Source: Peribacillus simplex (lineage in GTDB: Bacteria > Bacillota > Bacilli > Bacillales > DSM-1321). From it: a stretch of 64,000 bases of DNA. Each line of letters begins with the position of its first letter. Position 1 is the stretch's first letter. The translations under genes and the position numbers were made by a program. Shown in pieces: positions 45,897 through 54,758 of this stretch. The notes below the pieces were generated by a model. That model was given only the letters and a program-made list of their open reading frames with translations, did no database searches and was not told the origin of the DNA. The DNA is taken from assembly GCF_001542915.1 (NCBI RefSeq), contig NZ_LNNH01000019.1, forward strand, positions 1 through 64,000, given 5' to 3'.

Positions 45897-46190
45897 AAAA
45901 AGCCCGCCCCTGTATAAATACAGGGACGAGCTTAGTAATAGTAATCATTAACCCGCGGTTCCACCCTCGTTCCATTTTGCTTTTCAAGGCAAAACGGCAC
46001 TTGTAACTTGGTAACGGCAGCTTCCCGTCAGCTCATATTCGCAAGAATGCCTGCTTTCCGAGCCGAAGTTTAAAGGTGGTAAGTGTTCCATGCGAATAGG
46101 AAGCTTTCAGCCTGTTGGCTTCCCTCTCTGCAAATCGAATATCAGAATACCCTTGTCCTCATCATAACTTTTGTTTTTTAATAGTATGTA
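45897..46190 (-). promoter_or_regulatory. T-box leader of thrS
   Basis: The minus strand contains the T-box core AGGGTGGAACCGCGGG (45952-45967), followed by a terminator (GCTCGTCCCTGTA paired with TACAGGG.CGGGC, 45897-45931, then T5). The upstream stem I carries GCAGAGAGGGAAGCC and a TTACCACC segment with an ACC threonine specifier candidate near 46075-46083. It senses uncharged tRNA-Thr. Confidence 0.94.
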
Positions 46191-46194
46191 GGAA

Positions 46195-46223
46195 ATTATA
46201 AGTTGTTATACGGGGAAAATCAA
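46195..46223 (-). promoter_or_regulatory. thrS SigA promoter
   Basis: Minus-strand -35 TTGATT (46218-46223), a 17-base spacer and -10 TATAAT (46195-46200), immediately upstream of the T-box. Confidence 0.8.
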
Positions 46224-46249
46224 GGTTAATTTTCTCTTTCCGAAGAAAG

Positions 46250-47086
46250 TTATTCATTTGCACGGGAAAATGACGAAAGTGGCAGAACGGTCGCCCGCTC
46301 TTCAAAAATCCTTGAGATCGTTTGAATCAGCCCCTCTTCCTTGTCATCCGTATAGATGTATAAGTTAACGGGTGCGATCGATAACAGCGGGGCCAGTATC
46401 ACCGTGTCGAGAAAAAGTGAACTTTTGGCAAGCAGTCTCCTATCGATTAAACTATTGATTCTCGGGCGGTCGAGCTTGGTGAATCCTTGATCATAGAAAT
46501 GAAAACCATCACGGTTGACGAGGTGAAGCTTTGTTAATTTCGGCTCTTGGCCAAAAAGGCAATCACGGAGCGTAGCGATGAAATTTTGATAGTCCTGTTC
46601 CAATTTATATTCATCAATCGCCTTGACTACATACTTCTCCAACGTGTGCTGGAATGACTTCAATCGGAAGGTCGTGAAGGAATCGAATGAAAAAGATACC
46701 CTCCCCTCCAAAATGCTTTGCAGTCCCTGCTCGATCGAGCGTTTCTCCGTTCTGAATGCCGCATCCCCCTTCGCGGACCTTTCCCCTTCAATGATGGATG
46801 AGGCAATTTCAATGATTGCTTCGATTTCTTCCCGCTCCCTATAGAAAAACTTCCCGACGATGATTTGCTCAAGTACGGATAGCGTCTTTTCTTCCAATAA
46901 AAATGAATGGAATGAGTCACGAAGCAGGATCAGCCACTTTTCACCTGAAGACTCTGTCATGTCCACATGCATGCCTTGCTGCGGAAGAAATCGAATGTAT
47001 GGTCGAAATTCTGCCCCTAATGGATGGACAGAAACGAAATCCAGCAATTTCAATGCCTCTAAATCATTTTGAAACGAAATTTGCAC
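46250..47086 (-). CDS. ytxC: Sporulation-associated protein YtxC
   Basis: A 278-aa protein of the YtxC family (ICIHLYI-type core not seen, but FYREREEIEAIIEIASSI and YFVKAIDEY-like segments fit) in the conserved thrS-ytxC-dnaI position. B. subtilis YtxC (281 aa) is annotated as a putative sporulation protein of unknown function. GGGGG lies upstream of the ATG. It follows dnaI after a terminator. Confidence 0.85.
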   Translation of the reverse strand: MQISFQNDLEALKLLDFVSVHPLGAEFRPYIRFLPQQGMHVDMTESSGEKWLILLRDSFHSFLLEEKTLSVLEQIIVGKFFYREREEIEAIIEIASSIIEGERSAKGDAAFRTEKRSIEQGLQSILEGRVSFSFDSFTTFRLKSFQHTLEKYVVKAIDEYKLEQDYQNFIATLRDCLFGQEPKLTKLHLVNRDGFHFYDQGFTKLDRPRINSLIDRRLLAKSSLFLDTVILAPLLSIAPVNLYIYTDDKEEGLIQTISRIFEERATVLPLSSFSRANE

Positions 47087-47173
47087 TACGACATCCCCCC
47101 TTCCCCCTTGCTCCTTTTTTCAAGTATATGGAGGCGGGGACAGGTTTAGAAGTGGATGGGGGCTGTATTAAAG

Positions 47174-47204
47174 AAAAAAGTGACCTCTAATCAGAGATCA
47201 CTTT
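47174..47204 (-). terminator. dnaI terminator
   Basis: Stem AAAGTGA.CTCT paired with AGAG.TCACTTT followed by TTTCTTT on the minus strand, 4 bases past the dnaI stop codon. Confidence 0.88.
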
Positions 47205-47207
47205 CCT

Positions 47208-48146
47208 TTATCTTCTGCGGTTCACTCCATCAAGTCTTACAGGCTCCGCTAAATATTGAATTCTTTCCAAGACCCGGGCCGCCTTCACTTCCTCCTTCTC
47301 ACCGCGCTGTGAAAAGGTCAGGTGATTCTCCAGGCCATTCATATCAAAATTCGAAGTGAAAAACGTGGGCAGGTTTTCCAGCATCCTGAATTGCAAGATC
47401 GGGCCGAAGACTTCATCGCGCCCCCAGCTCGTCATCGACTCGGCCCCAATATCATCCAGCATGAGGACCGGTGCCGTTTTAACCATCTCAATTTTCTCAT
47501 TGACCGTATTATCACCGATCGACCCCTTAAGTTCCCTTAAATAATCGGGTACATAAACAATAAGGGAGGCAATTTGCCTTTCCGCAAGCTCATTGGCAAT
47601 CGCACCTAACAAGTACGTTTTGCCAACGCCGAACTTCCCATATATATATAAGCCCTTTTGCCTTTTTCCCGGTTCATACTCCATAATGAACGACATCGCT
47701 TTACTTAAAACATCCAAGCGTTTGTTGTCATCATCCGTTTGGGTAAAATCCTCGATCGATGCCCTTAAAATATCCTTCGGCACGTATAGGCTGCGAATCA
47801 ACTTCTCCCTTTTCCGCTTTTCATCCTCCGCGAGCTTCCGCGGGCAGACTTCATAATGCAGATTCAATGCCTTCCCTTGAACGACCAATTTCGGATAATA
47901 CCCATGCATCATATTGATGCATCCATCCAAGCTTGGACATTTGTCGCACTTATTGCTTTGTGAAGTGAATTCATAAAGCTTTCCCAGGTTTTTATCAATC
48001 ATTTCCTCCGTGACAGTCGAACTGTGGGCATTCAAGAATAATCGCACCTGCTCGTCTTCAAAAATCTCCTGTTTCAGCTTTTCGTACCGCTGTTGAAATT
48101 GGTTCGTATTCGCCAATTTGTTAAGGGATCTATTAATCTTTTCCAT
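47208..48146 (-). CDS. dnaI: Primosomal protein DnaI (helicase loader)
   Basis: AAA+ ATPase that loads the replicative helicase DnaC at oriC and at restart sites. The 312-aa protein has an N-terminal helicase-binding domain with zinc cysteines C67, C70, C76 and C101. Walker A GKFGVGKT is at 170-177 and Walker B VLMLDDIG follows. Length matches B. subtilis DnaI (311). The start overlaps the end of dnaB by 14 bases. Confidence 0.97.
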   Translation of the reverse strand: MEKINRSLNKLANTNQFQQRYEKLKQEIFEDEQVRLFLNAHSSTVTEEMIDKNLGKLYEFTSQSNKCDKCPSLDGCINMMHGYYPKLVVQGKALNLHYEVCPRKLAEDEKRKREKLIRSLYVPKDILRASIEDFTQTDDDNKRLDVLSKAMSFIMEYEPGKRQKGLYIYGKFGVGKTYLLGAIANELAERQIASLIVYVPDYLRELKGSIGDNTVNEKIEMVKTAPVLMLDDIGAESMTSWGRDEVFGPILQFRMLENLPTFFTSNFDMNGLENHLTFSQRGEKEEVKAARVLERIQYLAEPVRLDGVNRRR

Positions 48147-49557
48147 CGTTCATTTCACCTCCTGCTTTCCACTGTTTCCATTTCTCCTGAAGATCACGTT
48201 TTTGGGCATCCAATTCAGGCTGATCGGCTTTCTGCTCCTGCACAGCTTCTTCCTTTTTCTCCAGCCATTCCGGAACCACTTCTTCCCGAATCGTCTTTTT
48301 CCGTCCGCCTTTGGCCGCATTCCTGCTGCCTTGCGCCCAGTCCTGATATTTCCGATGTTCATTTTTGGCTAACTCCATCGCCTCGATGACGGTGGAAACC
48401 TTCAGCCGCGCCCAATGGCCAGCCAGCTTTTCCACATAGCCCTTCGTGAATTTCATATCCGTTTTGAGCATGACATATTCAATCAGGACATTGACGACAC
48501 CCGGATTGAGCTTTTGATTGATCATCACGCCTTCCACCACCTTCAAATCCCCGCTTGATGGTTCCGCACCGCCGGACAATTGCATAAGGCGCTCGCGTGG
48601 TGAAATGGTTTCCAAATGGCGGATCAGCTCTTGTTCCTGCGTTTTCGGTTCCGCTTTTTGCGTCCGTTCACGAACCGGCTGCACCCGATTGACAAGGGAT
48701 GGCATATCAGCCTGCCGTTCGATTTGATACCAATCCCTTGCCGCTTTTCGGAGACTCTCCTCATCGATCTCATCATCCAATGAAACGGCATCCATCACTA
48801 GTTTTTGCATTTCGAGCGGATCGATGCCATATAAAAAAGCAAGTTTGGCAATCGTGCTTTTAATTTTCGGCGTAAAGGCCTTTTTGGGCACGATCGAGGA
48901 TTTCATCCCGGCAAATAACAGCTCAAAATCAAATAGGCTATCGAACCCCGAAGGCTCGACCCCCTCCGCCCGGTCGATGAAACGCTGTTCGGGCATCGGT
49001 TTCCATTCATTTTTCGCTTCATCCGTTACATATAAAGAGTCCAAATGATCCGATGAGAAGACCTCCGCAAAAGACTTTGTCACCCTGTCATATTGATCTG
49101 TCAGGATCTGATCATCACAAAAGAATCGCTTTAACCGATTGAATTGCGCTTTGCCGATTTTTTTGTATAGGTAGATATTCAGCATCCCGTCCGTGAAAAA
49201 CTGCTGCGGGGACAGCGGCGGGTTCAATTCATAGATGAATTCCTTCGAATCGTTTTTCGTTTGCTTATATACATTCAGCAAACCGATTCCCTCAAGTAAT
49301 AAACGCGCTTCGTAAATGTCACCTAACTTCAGTCCGATGGTATTCATCAATTGATAATGAGAGGAGGTTTCCGCCCATAGCCTGTTTTCCTCCAGCTCAC
49401 TCCACAGCGTCATGTATAGGCTAATGCAAATAGGTCCAATAAGAGGTTGATATAGTCGGGTCAGTATTTTCCGATCATAATCATGAAGCAGCCCCGCAGA
49501 TGAGACCAAGTATGAATCCGCTGGGAGCAATTCTTGCCAATGCATTGACATCTCCAT
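48133..49557 (-). CDS. dnaB: Replication initiation and membrane attachment protein DnaB
   Basis: Acts with DnaD and DnaI in primosome assembly and origin attachment to the membrane (this is not the replicative helicase). The 474-aa protein begins with the DnaB N-domain (LLHDYDRKILTRLYQPLIGP) and ends with a DnaB_2/DnaD-like domain and a charged tail. There are three close ATGs at the start (49557, 49551, 49545); the first has GAAAGG. nrdR-dnaB-dnaI is the conserved order. Confidence 0.94.
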   Translation of the reverse strand: MEMSMHWQELLPADSYLVSSAGLLHDYDRKILTRLYQPLIGPICISLYMTLWSELEENRLWAETSSHYQLMNTIGLKLGDIYEARLLLEGIGLLNVYKQTKNDSKEFIYELNPPLSPQQFFTDGMLNIYLYKKIGKAQFNRLKRFFCDDQILTDQYDRVTKSFAEVFSSDHLDSLYVTDEAKNEWKPMPEQRFIDRAEGVEPSGFDSLFDFELLFAGMKSSIVPKKAFTPKIKSTIAKLAFLYGIDPLEMQKLVMDAVSLDDEIDEESLRKAARDWYQIERQADMPSLVNRVQPVRERTQKAEPKTQEQELIRHLETISPRERLMQLSGGAEPSSGDLKVVEGVMINQKLNPGVVNVLIEYVMLKTDMKFTKGYVEKLAGHWARLKVSTVIEAMELAKNEHRKYQDWAQGSRNAAKGGRKKTIREEVVPEWLEKKEEAVQEQKADQPELDAQKRDLQEKWKQWKAGGEMNDGKD

Positions 49558-49603
49558 TCAAACCTTTCAAAAGATGTAGTGAAAAAAGAGCCAAAGTGAA
49601 TCT

Positions 49604-50074
49604 TCAGCTCTGCTTTCTTTCTTTATTAATCAAATCCTTCAGTTCATCGATAAAGACATTGATATCTTTAAATTGCCGATAGACGGATGCGAACCTTACA
49701 TAGGCAACCTCATCGACTTCAGCCAGCTTGTCCATCACCATTTCGCCGACATTGTCGCTCTTCACTTCCGATATGCCCTGGTTGCGTAGTTCCTTCTCTA
49801 CATAACTGGTAATTTGCTCTAGCTCTTTCAAGGGAACCGGCCGTTTTTCGCAAGCCCTGATCAAGCCACGCAGGATTTTATCACGACTGAACTCTTCCCG
49901 TGTCCCGCCCTTTTTGACTACAATAAGCGGTGTTTCCTCCACCTTTTCAAATGTCGTGAATCGAAAACCGCATGCCTCGCATTCACGGCGACGTCGAATC
50001 GATTTGCTTTCATCGACAGGCCTGGAATCGAGCACTCTTGTTCCGTTATATTGACATGATGGGCATTTCATCAT
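49604..50074 (-). CDS. nrdR: Transcriptional repressor NrdR
   Basis: Zinc-ribbon and ATP-cone repressor of ribonucleotide reductase genes. The 156-aa protein has CPSC (Cys4, Cys7) and CEAC (Cys32, Cys35) for zinc, then an ATP-cone domain ([23 protein letters not shown]). Two adjacent ATGs begin the gene. It lies 46 bases upstream of dnaB, giving the nrdR-dnaB-dnaI unit. Confidence 0.97.
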   Translation of the reverse strand: MMKCPSCQYNGTRVLDSRPVDESKSIRRRRECEACGFRFTTFEKVEETPLIVVKKGGTREEFSRDKILRGLIRACEKRPVPLKELEQITSYVEKELRNQGISEVKSDNVGEMVMDKLAEVDEVAYVRFASVYRQFKDINVFIDELKDLINKERKQS

Positions 50075-50254
50075 TATCAGCTCCGTATTTTATGTAGGAC
50101 TCCCCTATCTAAATGTTCCCCAAGTAAAATTATCTTCTAGCTCAATCTTATATTAAAAGGAACGGCCAGTACAAGTAAAAAGTGTAACTTGAAGGCTGCA
50201 GCCACTTCTTGCCTTTATTTTTCACACCGTCAGAAACGGCTGGATCATGGCAAT

Positions 50255-50283
50255 TAAAAAAGAGATGCACCCATGGCATCTCT
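50255..50283 (-). terminator. speD terminator
   Basis: Minus-strand stem AGAGATGC/GCATCTCT around CATGGGT, followed by TTTTTAATT, 15 bases beyond the speD stop codon. Confidence 0.88.
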
Positions 50284-50298
50284 GTGTATACGTGTTTT

Positions 50299-50697
50299 TT
50301 ATAGGGCACTTATATTGGTTTTTTTCATTTGTACCGGACCTAATCCACGTGGTAATTCGATATTTTCACGTGTTTGCGCATTTAAAGCTTCTGCAATATA
50401 ATCTGCTGCAATATTCGGATCCAAGTTACCGCATGTATAGACATCGATGCTCGCATAGCCGTGTTCTGGAAAACTGTGAATCGTCAAATGTGATTCAGAA
50501 ATGATGACAACCCCGCTGACTCCTTGTGGAGCAAACTTGTGAAAGGCAACTTCACGTACCTCTGCACCTGATTTCAAAGCAGCATCAACAAAAATCTTTT
50601 CAATCAAATCGATATTGTTCAGTTTTTCAAAGTCACAACCCCAAAGTTCAGAAATGACATGTCTACCCATTGTTTCCATAGTGTAAGCTGTTTCCAT
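50299..50697 (-). CDS. speD: S-adenosylmethionine decarboxylase proenzyme
   Basis: Makes decarboxylated AdoMet, the aminopropyl donor for spermidine. It self-cleaves to form a pyruvoyl group. The 132-aa proenzyme shows the cleavage site at Glu68-Ser69 ([16 protein letters not shown]) and the later catalytic His and Cys (YTCG). The ATG at 50697 has AGGGGGAAG 9 bases upstream; it adds six residues to the B. subtilis annotated start. A long leader (about 120 bases) follows the promoter. Confidence 0.96.
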   Translation of the reverse strand: METAYTMETMGRHVISELWGCDFEKLNNIDLIEKIFVDAALKSGAEVREVAFHKFAPQGVSGVVIISESHLTIHSFPEHGYASIDVYTCGNLDPNIAADYIAEALNAQTRENIELPRGLGPVQMKKTNISAL

Positions 50698-50754
50698 ATT
50701 AAGCTTCCCCCTTACAATAGTTAAAATTAGTTCTGATAACTACCACGGGGGAAA

Positions 50755-50776
50755 GTTAGTCCAAAGAGGTCCTAAC
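50755..50776 (-). promoter_or_regulatory. Hairpin in the speD leader
   Basis: An inverted repeat GTTAG...CTAAC with an inner CC/GG pair inside the 120-base speD leader. A second weak stem (AGTTA...TAACT) lies nearer the start codon. There is no terminator tail. It may be a leader element or chance structure. Confidence 0.35.
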
Positions 50777-50826
50777 CCTTTAAGTAGCCATCATGCAAAC
50801 CGCATTTGAAGAAGTTCACGATTCAT

Positions 50827-50855
50827 AGTATATATGGTTTGAATTTTTTTTGCAA
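50827..50855 (-). promoter_or_regulatory. speD SigA promoter
   Basis: Minus-strand -35 TTGCAA (50850-50855), a 17-base spacer and -10 TATACT (50827-50832). Confidence 0.75.
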
Positions 50856-51070
50856 CTGCAAATTTGAAGTTTTGGAAAGATAAACTGCTTTTCCGAATGG
50901 CCAAATCGAAGTTCAAGAAAGCCAGATTGCCTTCACTCCCGTTTATTGCTGTTGCTCATAGCTGCTAGGAAATCCATGAAACTGTTGAAAAAAAAGGGCA
51001 AAAAAAGTCGATCATGGAGAGTACTAATGGGGACCGTAACGTTAAGTAAAACCTCTATTACCTATCGCTT

Positions 51071-51163
51071 AAGAACGTCCCATTACACCGCAGGCGCTCC
51101 CTATCTTCGGCGTTTACGCTTTCGGCATCTCCCCTTGACTATGTAGCCGCAGGAGTATCGCCC
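51071..51163 (-). repeat. Dispersed repeat, copy B
   Basis: Read on the minus strand it begins GCGATACTCCTGCGG (51147-51161) and ends in a 24-base block GAGCGCCTGCGGTG... (51076-51099). Both blocks match copy A at 13751-13875 with few changes, while the interior is different and shorter. It lies in the 520-base gap between the speD promoter and gapB. Apart from this element and the gapB terminator, the gap (50860-51375) shows no gene that I can support. Confidence 0.62.
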
Positions 51164-51272
51164 CCCCTCCCCACTCTGAATGAAAACTCCGGTTCAAATT
51201 CAATGCAAGGAATAAACTCGGGAGTAACTGTACCTCGATCGTTCCATCCATGATCGAAAGACAGCGGAACCT

Positions 51273-51306
51273 AAAAAAAGATGCCGCCTGCAAATTGCAG
51301 ACAGCA
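51273..51306 (-). terminator. gapB terminator
   Basis: Minus-strand 10-bp stem with two G-U pairs (TGCTGTCTGC with GCAGGCGGCA, loop AATTT) followed by a T7 run after one base pair step. It lies about 70 bases beyond the gapB stop codon. Confidence 0.78.
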
Positions 51307-51375
51307 CCTCCTTCAAGTTGCTTAGCCCATTTTATAGGTCCTTCACAAAAGGTACACGATAATATCCGAGCAGGA

Positions 51376-52413
51376 TCATTTTACGGATAATTCAACTTCC
51401 GCTGTTTTTTTCAATTCGGATGCCACCAATTTCACCAGGTCGACTACGCGGTTGGAGTAACCCCATTCATTGTCATACCAAGCTAGGACCTTCACTTTCC
51501 TATCGCCAATCATCATCGTTGTCAGCCCATCGATGATGGCGGAATGCGGATTGGTTTTGAAGTCACAGGAAACCAGTGGTTCCGTCGTGAACTCCAAAAT
51601 CCCTTTCAGTTCATTTTCCGAGGCATCGATGAATGCTTGGTTCACGTCATCGATGGTGACATCTTGGTTTAAGTCCACAACAAGGTCGACCAAGGACACG
51701 TTAGGTGTAGGTACGCGGATGGCCATTCCGTGAAGCTTGCCTTTTAATTGAGGCAGCACGAGGGAGATGGCTTTTGCAGCTCCTGTCGTCGTAGGAATGA
51801 TGCTTTCCGCAGCGGCACGGGCGCGTCTTAAGTCTTTATGCGGGTTATCGATATTATTTTGATCATTTGTATAAGAATGGATCGTCGTCATCAAACCGTT
51901 ATTTATGCCGAATTTCTCATCAAGCACTTTTGCAACAGGCCCAAGACAATTAGTCGTACAGGATGCATTGGATATGATAAAATGCTTGTCGATTTCGAGC
52001 ACTTCCTCATTGACGCCCATGACAATGGTAACGTCTTCATTTTTCCCCGGTGCAGATAAGATCACCCGTTTTGCCCCTGCCTCCAAATGAAGAGCCGCTT
52101 TGGAACGTTCATTGAATTTGCCTGTAGCTTCGATTACGATATCTATGTTCATCTCTTTCCAAGGCAATTGCTTTGGATCGCGGTTATTGATAAGTTGTAC
52201 CCGGCGGCCATTCACAACAAGTGAATCATCCTCCGCTACAATGATTCCGTCGAATTTACCATGTATCGTATCATACTTTAGTAAATGGGCTAACGTTTCA
52301 GCAGGATAGCTTGCATTGATTGCAATAATGTCCAAACTCTCATCTAATATGGCCTTTCGGAAAACCATTCTCCCGATTCTCCCAAATCCGTTAATCGCTA
52401 TTCTTGAATTCAT
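51376..52413 (-). CDS. gapB: NADP-dependent glyceraldehyde-3-phosphate dehydrogenase (gluconeogenic)
   Basis: Runs the GAPDH step in the gluconeogenic direction with NADPH. The 345-aa protein has the N-terminal Rossmann motif INGFGRIGRMVFR and the catalytic SNASCTTNC (Cys152). The cofactor loop reads AINASYPAET and lacks the aspartate that favours NAD, as in B. subtilis GapB. AGGAGGG precedes the ATG. CcpN-like operators overlap its promoter, consistent with repression during glycolysis. Confidence 0.96.
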   Translation of the reverse strand: MNSRIAINGFGRIGRMVFRKAILDESLDIIAINASYPAETLAHLLKYDTIHGKFDGIIVAEDDSLVVNGRRVQLINNRDPKQLPWKEMNIDIVIEATGKFNERSKAALHLEAGAKRVILSAPGKNEDVTIVMGVNEEVLEIDKHFIISNASCTTNCLGPVAKVLDEKFGINNGLMTTIHSYTNDQNNIDNPHKDLRRARAAAESIIPTTTGAAKAISLVLPQLKGKLHGMAIRVPTPNVSLVDLVVDLNQDVTIDDVNQAFIDASENELKGILEFTTEPLVSCDFKTNPHSAIIDGLTTMMIGDRKVKVLAWYDNEWGYSNRVVDLVKLVASELKKTAEVELSVK

Positions 52414-52438
52414 TGTTCGGACCCTCCTGAAAAATATT

Positions 52439-52481
52439 AATGTTATACTTATTACCCCTCTTATGTAATTAGTATAACATA
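52439..52481. promoter_or_regulatory. CcpN-like double operator and gapB promoter
   Basis: A 16-base inverted repeat with one mismatch (52440-52455 with 52465-52480, 9-base spacer). On the minus strand TATGTTATACT (52471-52481) fits the CcpN consensus TRTGHYATAYW, as I recall it, at every position. The plus-strand arm (52439-52449) fits at 10 of 11. The minus-strand -10 TATACT (52471-52476) lies inside the first arm; the -35 is poor. Confidence 0.72.
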
Positions 52482-52534
52482 ATTAAGATTAATTGTGCTA
52501 ATAAAAATGCGGATTAATCCTGTTTTTTCAACAC

Positions 52535-52566
52535 AAAAGGAAGAAACCTACTGGTTCCTTCCTTTA
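52535..52566 (-). terminator. coaE terminator
   Basis: Stem AAAGGAAG-AACC paired with GGTT-CTTCCTTTT around AGTA, ending in TTTTGTG, just beyond the coaE stop codon. Confidence 0.8.
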
Positions 52567-52573
52567 ATGACAA

Positions 52574-53173
52574 CTATATGACATGCCACTCGTTGAGTAT
52601 GGCCCTGACTTGCTTCTTCGTTTCCCTCAGTTCTCCATTATTATCAATGATCGCATCCGCTAGAGCTTTCTTATCAGCTAAAGGCATCTGTGAATGGATT
52701 CGGGCCAGGGCCTCCGCCTCCGATAGACCGTTCCTGTTCATCAAGCGCTCCAATTGAACCCGTTCATCCGCATAGATCAAAAGCGTTTTTTCGACCATGT
52801 AGGTCAGCTTACTTTCGAATAAAAGCGGAATGTCCATGAATACCGTTTCTTTGCCTGCAGCAAGCGCCTCTTCCGTTTTGAGGCGCATCCACTTCCTTAC
52901 CGCTGGATGCACGATGCTATTCAACAGCAGTCTTTTTTCCTGATCATGAAAGATTATCGATCCTAACTTGGCACGATCGATGGTCCCATCCGCCAATAAA
53001 ATATCTTCACCAAATGCACGAACCACTTGATGAAAGGCTTCTTCACCAGGCTCAACGACAGCACGGGAAGCCAGATCTGCATCTATGATCGTGAAACCGA
53101 GCTCCTGTAAGTAGAGGCTGACACTGCTTTTCCCGCTGGCGATGCCCCCGGTGATTCCGATGATTTGTCCCAT
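52574..53173 (-). CDS. coaE: Dephospho-CoA kinase
   Basis: Last step of coenzyme A synthesis: phosphorylates the 3'-OH of dephospho-CoA. The 199-aa P-loop kinase has GITGGIASGKSSVS (Walker A, residues 6-19), the DADLASRAVVEPG segment and MDIPLLFESKL. It matches B. subtilis CoaE (YtaG, 197 aa). GGGGGAG lies upstream of the ATG. It follows ytaF. Confidence 0.96.
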   Translation of the reverse strand: MGQIIGITGGIASGKSSVSLYLQELGFTIIDADLASRAVVEPGEEAFHQVVRAFGEDILLADGTIDRAKLGSIIFHDQEKRLLLNSIVHPAVRKWMRLKTEEALAAGKETVFMDIPLLFESKLTYMVEKTLLIYADERVQLERLMNRNGLSEAEALARIHSQMPLADKKALADAIIDNNGELRETKKQVRAILNEWHVI

Positions 53174-53197
53174 AAGCTCCCCCTCTCACATCCTATT

Positions 53198-53830
53198 TCA
53201 TAACTTGAATAATCCGATTAATATCAAGAGCACACCCGGAAGAAAGGTCAAATGCTGAACCACTTTATTATTTGAAAGTAATTTTCCGCTTTGAATCCCG
53301 CTCCATATGAAGATTGAACTCATGACGGCGATGCAGGCGGCGAGGATGATGGGGGAAATCCCGATCATGGCCGCGCCGACACCAGCCCCGAATGCATCCA
53401 ATGATAACGCAAACCCCAATACGAGCGCTTCGACACCGGTGATCGTACCTGATTTATCAAAATCGGCATTCAAGGGTTTTTGTAAAATATTGATGACGAC
53501 CCCAAGTGATTTAATTTCAAAATTGAAGATGATCTTTTCGTGATATCTATCATCCTTCTGATCTTTATCAGGCTTGAAATATTGGTATACCATCCAGGCA
53601 CCAAGGAAAATGAGAATGATGCCCCCCGTTTTTTCAGCCGCATCTATGGATATGAGCTGACTGATGAATTGCCCGATGACCATCGCTATGCCTAAACTTA
53701 AAGCAGAACAAAATGAGATGACCGCTATTGACTTAAGCGGGATTTTCATTTTCCGCATACCAAATGTCATGCCTACACCAAAACCGTCGATACTAACTGC
53801 AAATGCAAGAAAGATAATTTGTAGCCACAT
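53198..53830 (-). CDS. ytaF: Sporulation membrane protein YtaF (MntP-like)
   Basis: A 210-aa protein with six hydrophobic segments and the internal duplication typical of MntP/LysE-like exporters (AFAVSIDGFGVGMTFGMRKM near 10; GFALSLDAFGAGVGAAMIG near 137). B. subtilis YtaF is linked to sporulation; the substrate is unknown. GGAG precedes the ATG. It lies between coaE and mutM. Confidence 0.9.
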   Translation of the reverse strand: MWLQIIFLAFAVSIDGFGVGMTFGMRKMKIPLKSIAVISFCSALSLGIAMVIGQFISQLISIDAAEKTGGIILIFLGAWMVYQYFKPDKDQKDDRYHEKIIFNFEIKSLGVVINILQKPLNADFDKSGTITGVEALVLGFALSLDAFGAGVGAAMIGISPIILAACIAVMSSIFIWSGIQSGKLLSNNKVVQHLTFLPGVLLILIGLFKL

Positions 53831-53908
53831 CGGAATATTACTCCTTCCTTACTCGTTGCTACCCTAGTATATGGAAGGAGCCCATCCGATGTGTGTGAAA
53901 TGCATGAG

Positions 53909-54739
53909 CTAAATTAACGGCTGGCATCGTGGGCAAATATGTGTGCCGCGCCCTGCTACAACCAGCTTTTCAAGCGGTGTGCCGCATGTTTTGCAGTCCT
54001 CGCCCTTTCGCCCGTAGACATTCAATTCCAACTGAAACATGCCGATTTGCCCTTGGGAATTGACATATGAACGAATCGTGCTTCCTCCCTTTTCGACAGC
54101 TTCACCAAGTGTGGCAATGATTTCAGCATGCAGTTTTTCGATTTCTTCCAAGGAGAGTGAGGAGGCTATCCTCTCCGGATGGATGCCGGAACGGAATAAC
54201 GACTCGTCCACATATATATTCCCGATTCCCACGACAACCGTTTGGTCAAGGAGCACAGGCTTGATTTTCCTGTTCGTCCTGGCCAATTTAGCCCGAAGTC
54301 CCTCGACGGTGAAATCCTCGGATAACGGTTCAGGCCCCAAATGCAGCAAAGGCAACCGCTCCAATTCCTCGCCTTTGGCAAACAGGTGCATCGTGCCGAA
54401 TTTACGAACATCGCGGTAGCGAAGCTCACTGTCGTCGGTGAACGTGAAAATCACATGTGTATGCTTATCATAAGGTTCTTCCTTTTGATGCACCCCGTAT
54501 TTGCCTTCCATCCTTAAATGCGAAACCATCGAATATTCATCCAAGGTGAAAATCAGGAATTTGCCCCGCCTGCCGATTTGATGAATCGTCTGTCCCTTTA
54601 AGGCATGCTGAAACTGTTCGATCGGCTCGGGTGCTTTAATGATTTTTGGCCAGAAGACGGACACTTCCTTGATTTCTTTTCCAAGGACAAGCTGCTCTAA
54701 CGTTCTTCTGACTGTTTCCACTTCTGGAAGTTCTGGCAT
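53909..54739 (-). CDS. mutM: Formamidopyrimidine-DNA glycosylase
   Basis: Bifunctional glycosylase and AP lyase that removes 8-oxoguanine and Fapy lesions. Catalysis needs the N-terminal proline, so the start must be MPELPEVE at 54739, preceded by AGGTGA; an ATG three codons earlier would bury the proline. The 276-aa protein also has the helix-two-turn-helix and a C-terminal zinc finger (CKTCG then CPRCQ). Length equals B. subtilis MutM. It lies 19 bases downstream of polA. Confidence 0.97.
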   Translation of the reverse strand: MPELPEVETVRRTLEQLVLGKEIKEVSVFWPKIIKAPEPIEQFQHALKGQTIHQIGRRGKFLIFTLDEYSMVSHLRMEGKYGVHQKEEPYDKHTHVIFTFTDDSELRYRDVRKFGTMHLFAKGEELERLPLLHLGPEPLSEDFTVEGLRAKLARTNRKIKPVLLDQTVVVGIGNIYVDESLFRSGIHPERIASSLSLEEIEKLHAEIIATLGEAVEKGGSTIRSYVNSQGQIGMFQLELNVYGRKGEDCKTCGTPLEKLVVAGRGTHICPRCQPLI

Positions 54740-54758
54740 TACTATCACCTATCTTTTC

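Noticed and set aside
50697-50855. Possible known metabolite riboswitch in the speD leader
   Set aside because: I looked for the conserved cores of SAM-type and guanidine/PRPP-type riboswitches and found none; the leader is listed only as structured.
50946-51146. A 66-codon plus-strand frame in the speD-gapB gap
   Set aside because: It lies partly over dispersed repeat B, is full of basic low-information sequence, has no ribosome site and resembles nothing. I treat it as chance.
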